Positions 41,102-45,017 of a DNA stretch of 45,017 bases are shown here, piece after piece (position 1 is the first letter of the stretch; each line of letters starts with the position of its first letter). Below the pieces are notes generated by a model that ran no database searches, had not been told where the DNA came from, and saw nothing but the letters and a program-made list of their open reading frames with translations. The DNA comes from an uncultured Oscillospiraceae bacterium (GTDB taxonomy: Bacteria > Bacillota > Clostridia > Oscillospirales > Oscillospiraceae): the NCBI GenBank assembly GCA_934589155.1, contig CAKTNP010000015.1, forward strand, positions 1 through 45,017, given 5' to 3'. A program made the position numbers and the translations under genes.

Positions 41102-41365
41102 TTACTCAGCCTTCTTGATGATCTCGACGAGTCTCCATCTCTTGTCCTTGGACAGGGGACGGCACTCCATCACGCGGACGGTATCGCCGACGCCGCACTC
41201 GTTGTTCTCGTCGTGGGCCTTCAGCTTGTAAGTCCGCTTCAGAATCTTCTTGTACAGAGGATGCTGGACGCTATCCTCAATCGCAACCACGATGGTCTTG
41301 TCCATCTTATCGGAGACGACCTGGCCAACTCTGGTTTTGCGGAAAGCTCTGGTATTTTCACTCAT
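41102..41365 (-). CDS. rpsQ: 30S ribosomal protein S17
   Basis: An 87-residue OB-fold protein that binds 16S helix 11. It has the family start [20 protein letters not shown] and the signature [20 protein letters not shown] near its end. Located between rpmC and rplN. Confidence 0.98.
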   Translation of the reverse strand: MSENTRAFRKTRVGQVVSDKMDKTIVVAIEDSVQHPLYKKILKRTYKLKAHDENNECGVGDTVRVMECRPLSKDKRWRLVEIIKKAE

Positions 41366-41379
41366 GTTCGCTTACCTCC

Positions 41380-41583
41380 TCAGATTTTGGTCTCGTTCTC
41401 ACGAAGAATAGTTTTGATTCGGGCAATGTCCTTTTTCACAGCGTTGATCCGGACGGGGTTGTCCAGCTGGTTGGTCGCATGCTGCATCCGAAGGAAGAAC
41501 AGATCCTTCTTCAAGTCCGCCAGCTTCTTCTCCAGATCCTCGGCAGACATGGTGCGAATTTCTTTCAGTTCCTTTGCCTTCAT
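41380..41583 (-). CDS. rpmC: 50S ribosomal protein L29
   Basis: A 67-residue helical-hairpin protein near the exit tunnel that docks trigger factor and [23 protein letters not shown] and [20 protein letters not shown] are typical. The ATG at 41583 begins one base after the rplP stop; its ribosome-binding site GGTGGTG is the end of rplP. Confidence 0.97.
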   Translation of the reverse strand: MKAKELKEIRTMSAEDLEKKLADLKKDLFFLRMQHATNQLDNPVRINAVKKDIARIKTILRENETKI

Positions 41584-41584
41584 C

Positions 41585-42019
41585 TTATTCACCACCAATC
41601 TCAGTTACTGCCTCTTCCCGCTTGATGATCCGGGTCTTGATGGGCAGCTTGTGCTGGGCAAGACGGAGAGCTTCCCGAGCGATTTCCTCGGAGACGCCGC
41701 CGATCTCGAACATGACCTTCTGGTTCTTCACAACGGCCACCCAGGTCTCGGGCGCGCCCTTACCGGAACCCATACGAACACCAAGAGCCTTCTTGGTGAT
41801 GGGCTTATCCGGGAAGATCTTGATCCAGACCTTACCGCCACGCTTGGTGTAACGGGTCATGGCCACACGAGCGGCCTCGATCTGGTTGCCGGTGATCCAG
41901 CCGGGCTCCAGAGCCTGGATCCCGTAGTCGCCGTAAGCGACCTTGTTGCCGCGGGAGGCGGTGCCGGTCATGCGGCCGCGCTGCACCTTGCGGTATTTGA
42001 CTCTTTTGGGCATCAGCAT
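41585..42019 (-). CDS. rplP: 50S ribosomal protein L16
   Basis: A 144-residue protein that supports the A-site tRNA elbow. The start [19 protein letters not shown] is common in Clostridia. The ATG at 42019 overlaps the rpsC stop (TAATG) and lies 9 bases from GGAGG, while the ATG at 42013 would be 15 away. [20 protein letters not shown] and the loop [18 protein letters not shown] are intact. Confidence 0.98.
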   Translation of the reverse strand: MLMPKRVKYRKVQRGRMTGTASRGNKVAYGDYGIQALEPGWITGNQIEAARVAMTRYTKRGGKVWIKIFPDKPITKKALGVRMGSGKGAPETWVAVVKNQKVMFEIGGVSEEIAREALRLAQHKLPIKTRIIKREEAVTEIGGE

Positions 42020-42798
42020 TAGCGGTTGCCTCCTTCCCGACGATTGTAGTTTCTGTCGCCGTTCCGACGATCGCCATTGCGGCGGTCACCGTTCCGACGG
42101 TCACCATTCCGACGGTCACCGTTCCGACGATCCCGGCGAGCGGGTTCGGGAGCAGCGGCCCGGAGGGTGGTGTTCAGGACCTCACCCTTGTAGATCCAAA
42201 CCTTCACACCGATGCGGCCGTAAGTGGTGGCAGCCTCGGCAAAGCCGTACTCGATGTCGGCGCGGATGGTCTGCAGGGGGATGGTGCCCTCATGATAGGA
42301 CTCGGTACGGGCGATCTCAGCGCCGCCCAGACGGCCGGAGCAGGTGCACTTGATGCCCTTGGCGCCCAGCCGGGTAGCCTGCTGCATGGCCTTCTTCATG
42401 GCCCGGCGGAAGGAGATACGCTTCTCCAGCTGAGCGGCGATGTTCTCGGCCACCAGCTGCGCGTTCAGGTCGGGGCTGCGAACCTCAACGATGTTGAGGG
42501 CCACGGCCTTGCCCATCTTGGCTTCCACATCCTTACGCAGGTTCTCGATCTCTGCGCCGGCCTTGCCGATGACCACACCGGGGCGGGAGCAGAAAATGTT
42601 GATCTTAACTTTCTCGTTGTTTCTTTCGATCTCGATCTTGGCAATGCCGGCGGAGTACAGCTTGTTCTTCAGGTACTTGCGGATGTTGTAATCCTCGACC
42701 AGAAGATCGCCGACCTTATCGTTCCGGGCATACCAATGAGAGTCCCAATCCTTGATCACGCCAACGCGCAGTCCGTGGGGATTAACTTTCTGACCCAT
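42019..42798 (-). CDS. rpsC: 30S ribosomal protein S3 with repetitive basic tail
   Basis: A 259-residue protein at the mRNA entry tunnel. It has the N-terminal [20 protein letters not shown], a KH domain with [16 protein letters not shown] (about 74-89), and the C-terminal domain ([20 protein letters not shown]). After about residue 218 the usual end is replaced by an Arg/Asn/Gly/Asp tail built on five DRRNG repeats, finishing with YNRREGGNR. The rest looks standard. The tail probably extends from the ribosome surface. Confidence 0.97.
   Translation of the reverse strand: MGQKVNPHGLRVGVIKDWDSHWYARNDKVGDLLVEDYNIRKYLKNKLYSAGIAKIEIERNNEKVKINIFCSRPGVVIGKAGAEIENLRKDVEAKMGKAVALNIVEVRSPDLNAQLVAENIAAQLEKRISFRRAMKKAMQQATRLGAKGIKCTCSGRLGGAEIARTESYHEGTIPLQTIRADIEYGFAEAATTYGRIGVKVWIYKGEVLNTTLRAAAPEPARRDRRNGDRRNGDRRNGDRRNGDRRNGDRNYNRREGGNR
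42056..42130 (-). repeat. Five 15-base tandem repeats in rpsC
   Basis: Five consecutive 15-base units (42056-42070, 42071-42085, 42086-42100, 42101-42115, 42116-42130) differ by one to four bases and encode the pentapeptide DRRNG in frame. Differences are mostly silent. Confidence 0.93.
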
Positions 42799-42811
42799 AG
42801 TTACCTCCTGC

Positions 42812-43147
42812 TTAAGCCTTCTCGCTCACACCGATGGTGATGTGAGTGGTTCTCTTGAGAATCCGATTGTAACTACCCTTAGCACGGGGCATGCCGCGCT
42901 TCAGCGTGGGGCCGGGGTTGGCAACGCAGGTAGAAATATACAGCTTCTCAGCATCCATCTGATTGTTGTGCTCGGCGTTTGCCACAGCACTTTTCAGGAG
43001 CTTGAGCATGGGCTCACAAGCAGCCTTGTTGGTCATCATCAGGTAGGCGTTTGCGGTCTTTACGTCCTTGCCCCGGATCATGTCGCAGACGAGACCCACC
43101 TTACGGGGAGACATCCGGACATATTTCACATGTGCTAAAACTTCCAT
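42812..43147 (-). CDS. rplV: 50S ribosomal protein L22
   Basis: A 111-residue protein lining the exit tunnel. It has [20 protein letters not shown] at the start, [19 protein letters not shown] in the middle and the tunnel hairpin [20 protein letters not shown] near the end, the macrolide-relevant loop. Confidence 0.98.
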   Translation of the reverse strand: MEVLAHVKYVRMSPRKVGLVCDMIRGKDVKTANAYLMMTNKAACEPMLKLLKSAVANAEHNNQMDAEKLYISTCVANPGPTLKRGMPRAKGSYNRILKRTTHITIGVSEKA

Positions 43148-43159
43148 TCCGGTTCCTCC

Positions 43160-43438
43160 TTACTTCGTATTGGTGGTCTTGCTGCCAGAGTGACCACGGA
43201 AGGTTCTGGTCGGCACGAACTCACCCAGCTTGTGGCCAACCATATCCTCGGTCACGTAGACGGGCACATGCTTGCGGCCGTCATGGACAGCGATGGTGTG
43301 ACCCACGAAGGAGGGGAAAATGGTAGAGGCTCTGGACCAGGTCTTCAGGACCTTCTTTTCGCCGGCCTTGTTCAGCTCTTCAACACGCTTGTACAGCTCG
43401 GGAGCAACAAAGGGGCCTTTTTTAATACTTCTGCTCAT
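43160..43438 (-). CDS. rpsS: 30S ribosomal protein S19
   Basis: A 92-residue protein of the 30S head beside S13. It starts [20 protein letters not shown] and contains [20 protein letters not shown] and [19 protein letters not shown], all family marks. Confidence 0.98.
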   Translation of the reverse strand: MSRSIKKGPFVAPELYKRVEELNKAGEKKVLKTWSRASTIFPSFVGHTIAVHDGRKHVPVYVTEDMVGHKLGEFVPTRTFRGHSGSKTTNTK

Positions 43439-43450
43439 CTAAATTCCTCC

Positions 43451-44287
43451 TTACTTGCTGTTTCTGCGCTTGACGATGAACTTGTTGGTGGGGTTCTTAC
43501 CCTTCCGGGTCTTGTAGCCCAGAGCCGGCTTGCCCCAAGGAGTGACAGGGCCGGGACGGCCAACAGGAGCACGGCCTTCGCCGCCGCCGTGGGGGTGATC
43601 GTTGGGGTTCATGACAGAACCACGGACGGTGGGACGGATACCCATGTGGCGGGTACGGCCGGCCTTGCCGATGTGGATGTTCTCATGATCCAGGTTACCC
43701 ACCTGGCCGATGCAGGCAGTGCAGTTCATACGGACATAACGCACTTCGCCGGAGGGCAGACGAACCTGAGCCAGCTCGCCGTCCTTGGCCATGAGCTGAG
43801 CAGCCACACCGGCGGAACGCACCAGCTGTGCGCCGCGGCCGGGCTGAAGCTCGATGTTGTGAATGATGGTACCAACGGGAATGTTGGCAATGGGCAGGCA
43901 GTTGCCGGGCTTGATGTCAGCGTCGGCGGAGGAGACGACCTTCATGCCGGCCTTCAGGCCGTTGGGGGCCAGAATGTACCGGAGCTCGCCGTCCTCATAC
44001 TTCACCAGAGCGATGAAGGCGCTGCGGTTAGGATCGTACTCCAGACGGACGACCTCGGCGGTCATATCCACCTTGTCGCGCTTGAAGTCAATGATGCGGT
44101 ACTTGCGCTTGTTGCCGCCGCCGCGATGGCGGACGGTGATTCTGCCGTAGCTGTTGCGACCGGAATTCTTCTTCAGGGTCTCAACCAGGCTACGCTCGGG
44201 GTTTGCCCGCTTGTCTACGCCGTCGAAGCCGGAAACGGTCATGTTTCTTCTGGACGGGGTATAGGGCTTAAATGTTTTAACAGACAT
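43451..44287 (-). CDS. rplB: 50S ribosomal protein L2
   Basis: A 278-residue protein needed for subunit joining and peptidyl transfer. It contains [20 protein letters not shown], the SH3-like [13 protein letters not shown] region, and the catalytic-centre segment [17 protein letters not shown], with the conserved histidine near 229-231. It ends [17 protein letters not shown] plus NSK. Confidence 0.98.
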   Translation of the reverse strand: MSVKTFKPYTPSRRNMTVSGFDGVDKRANPERSLVETLKKNSGRNSYGRITVRHRGGGNKRKYRIIDFKRDKVDMTAEVVRLEYDPNRSAFIALVKYEDGELRYILAPNGLKAGMKVVSSADADIKPGNCLPIANIPVGTIIHNIELQPGRGAQLVRSAGVAAQLMAKDGELAQVRLPSGEVRYVRMNCTACIGQVGNLDHENIHIGKAGRTRHMGIRPTVRGSVMNPNDHPHGGGEGRAPVGRPGPVTPWGKPALGYKTRKGKNPTNKFIVKRRNSK

Positions 44288-44317
44288 TTCGCGTACGCTC
44301 CTTTATTGAGATTTGGA

Positions 44318-44614
44318 TCAGACCATACCCTCGAAGAACTCGATGGTCTTGGAATCGGCGGCCAGCTTCACCATGGCCTTCTTGTAAGCGGCCCGGCGGC
44401 CCTCAGGGGCATTGCCATTGCGCTTCTTCTTGCCGTCCATGCGGACGGTGTTGACCTTCTGGACCTTAACGCCGAAGATCTCCTCGATAGCCTTGCGGAT
44501 CTCCACCTTGTTGGCGTCCACGTCTACATAAAAGACGTACTTCTTGTCCGCCACAGCCTCCATGGACTGCTCGGTGATGACAGGCTTCTTTACGATGTCG
44601 TAAGCGCTCTTCAT
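44318..44614 (-). CDS. rplW: 50S ribosomal protein L23
   Basis: A 98-residue exit-tunnel protein that is the main docking site for trigger factor and SRP. SAYDIVKKPVITEQSMEAVA and KYVFYVDVDANKVEIRKAIE match the family; the extended loop is VQKVNTVRMDGKKKRNGNAP. Its ATG overlaps the rplD stop (TAATG). Confidence 0.98.
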   Translation of the reverse strand: MKSAYDIVKKPVITEQSMEAVADKKYVFYVDVDANKVEIRKAIEEIFGVKVQKVNTVRMDGKKKRNGNAPEGRRAAYKKAMVKLAADSKTIEFFEGMV

Positions 44615-45017
44615 TAGGCGAATACCTCCTCGATCTTTGCCAGGGCAGCCTGATCGACCACGAACTTCTTGGCCTTCAGGATGTCATAGACATTGATAAG
44701 ATTGGCGAAGGTGACCATGCAGCCGGGGATGTTCCGGCCGGACTTCACCACGATCTCGTCTGCCTCGGCGGTAACCACCAGGGTCTTGCCCTGGCAGCCG
44801 ACAGCGGACAGGAACTTCTGGAACACAGAGGTCTTGATCTCGTCCATGTGGATGGAGTCGATGACCACGATGTCCTCGGAAGCGGCCTTGGCGCTGAGCA
44901 CGCTCTTCAGAGCCAGACGCTTGGCCTTCTTGTTCAGGGTGTAGCTGTAATCCCGGGGCTTGGGGGCGAACACGATGCCGCCGTGGGTCCACTGGGGGGC
45001 GCGGGTGCTGCCCTGAC
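44614..45017 (-). CDS. rplD: 50S ribosomal protein L4, C-terminal part, cut by window edge
   Basis: About 133 C-terminal residues of L4 are present; the gene continues past 45017. The visible part opens in GSTRAPQWTHGGIVFAPKPR, the conserved end of the tunnel loop, then DYSYTLNKKAKRLALKSVLS and the globular C-terminal domain (LVVTAEADEIVVKSGRNIPG). The Met at 44973 is internal, not a start. rplW follows with a TAATG overlap. Confidence 0.97.
   Translation of the reverse strand, partial: QGSTRAPQWTHGGIVFAPKPRDYSYTLNKKAKRLALKSVLSAKAASEDIVVIDSIHMDEIKTSVFQKFLSAVGCQGKTLVVTAEADEIVVKSGRNIPGCMVTFANLINVYDILKAKKFVVDQAALAKIEEVFA

Noticed and set aside
42056..42130. Possible CRISPR-like array
   Set aside because: The 15-base repeats have no spacers and are in-frame coding sequence of rpsC.

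Overview
The window looks like a chromosomal core region of a GC-rich, spore-forming Clostridia-class Firmicute, most plausibly an Oscillospiraceae-type gut bacterium. The reasons are the spore genes spmA, spmB and spoVAC; a complete S10-spc-alpha ribosomal operon that carries a KOW gene between map and infA, as many Clostridia do; consensus sigma-A promoters and GGAGG ribosome-binding sites; and an MurE with the meso-diaminopimelate DNPR motif. The family name is inferred from gene content, not measured. I see no transposase, integrase, phage gene or CRISPR array.

Left part (1-16.9 kb, all minus strand). Transcription runs right to left through the division and cell-wall (dcw) cluster: mraZ, rsmH, ftsL-like, a PASTA-bearing class B PBP, murE, murF, mraY, ftsW, murG, murA, ftsQ/divIB and ftsZ. 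It then passes into a TrpR-like regulator (YerC/YecD family), a SAM methyltransferase, hslO and a tRNA-Val gene. The cluster makes UDP-MurNAc-pentapeptide and lipid II, flips/polymerises it and builds the septum. murC, murB, murD and ftsA are not in it. mraZ has a promoter followed by four box repeats spaced one helical turn apart, which fits MraZ autoregulation.

Middle part (16.9-30.8 kb, mixed strands, many short units). It holds clpC (minus) divergent from a 2[4Fe-4S] ferredoxin; a tRNA/rRNA methylase pair (TrmN6-like and rsmI); an AbrB-type regulator; spmAB; argS; a MATE exporter; a GNAT acetyltransferase; ddl with a DUF1934 gene; a small acidic unknown protein; a marR-tauE pair with a palindromic operator; and spoVAC. 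Most units are closed by clear intrinsic terminators, several of them usable from both sides.

Right part (30.7-45 kb, minus strand). This is the ribosomal superoperon from rplD (cut by the window edge) through rplW, rplB, rpsS, rplV, rpsC, rplP, rpmC, rpsQ, rplN, rplX, rplE, rpsZ, rpsH, rplF, rplR, rpsE, rpmD, rplO, secY, adk, map, KOW gene, infA, rpmJ, rpsM, rpsK, rpsD, rpoA and rplQ. It ends in a strong terminator whose U-tract touches the spoVAC start codon. Gene junctions are tight except two. The 139-base rpsZ-rpsH gap folds into a near copy of the ribosomal protein S8 binding site of 16S rRNA helix 21, directly upstream of the S8 gene. I regard this as the most interesting item in the window: a probable S8 autoregulatory element placed differently from the known E. 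coli one. The 77-base rpsD-rpoA gap holds a long perfect hairpin.
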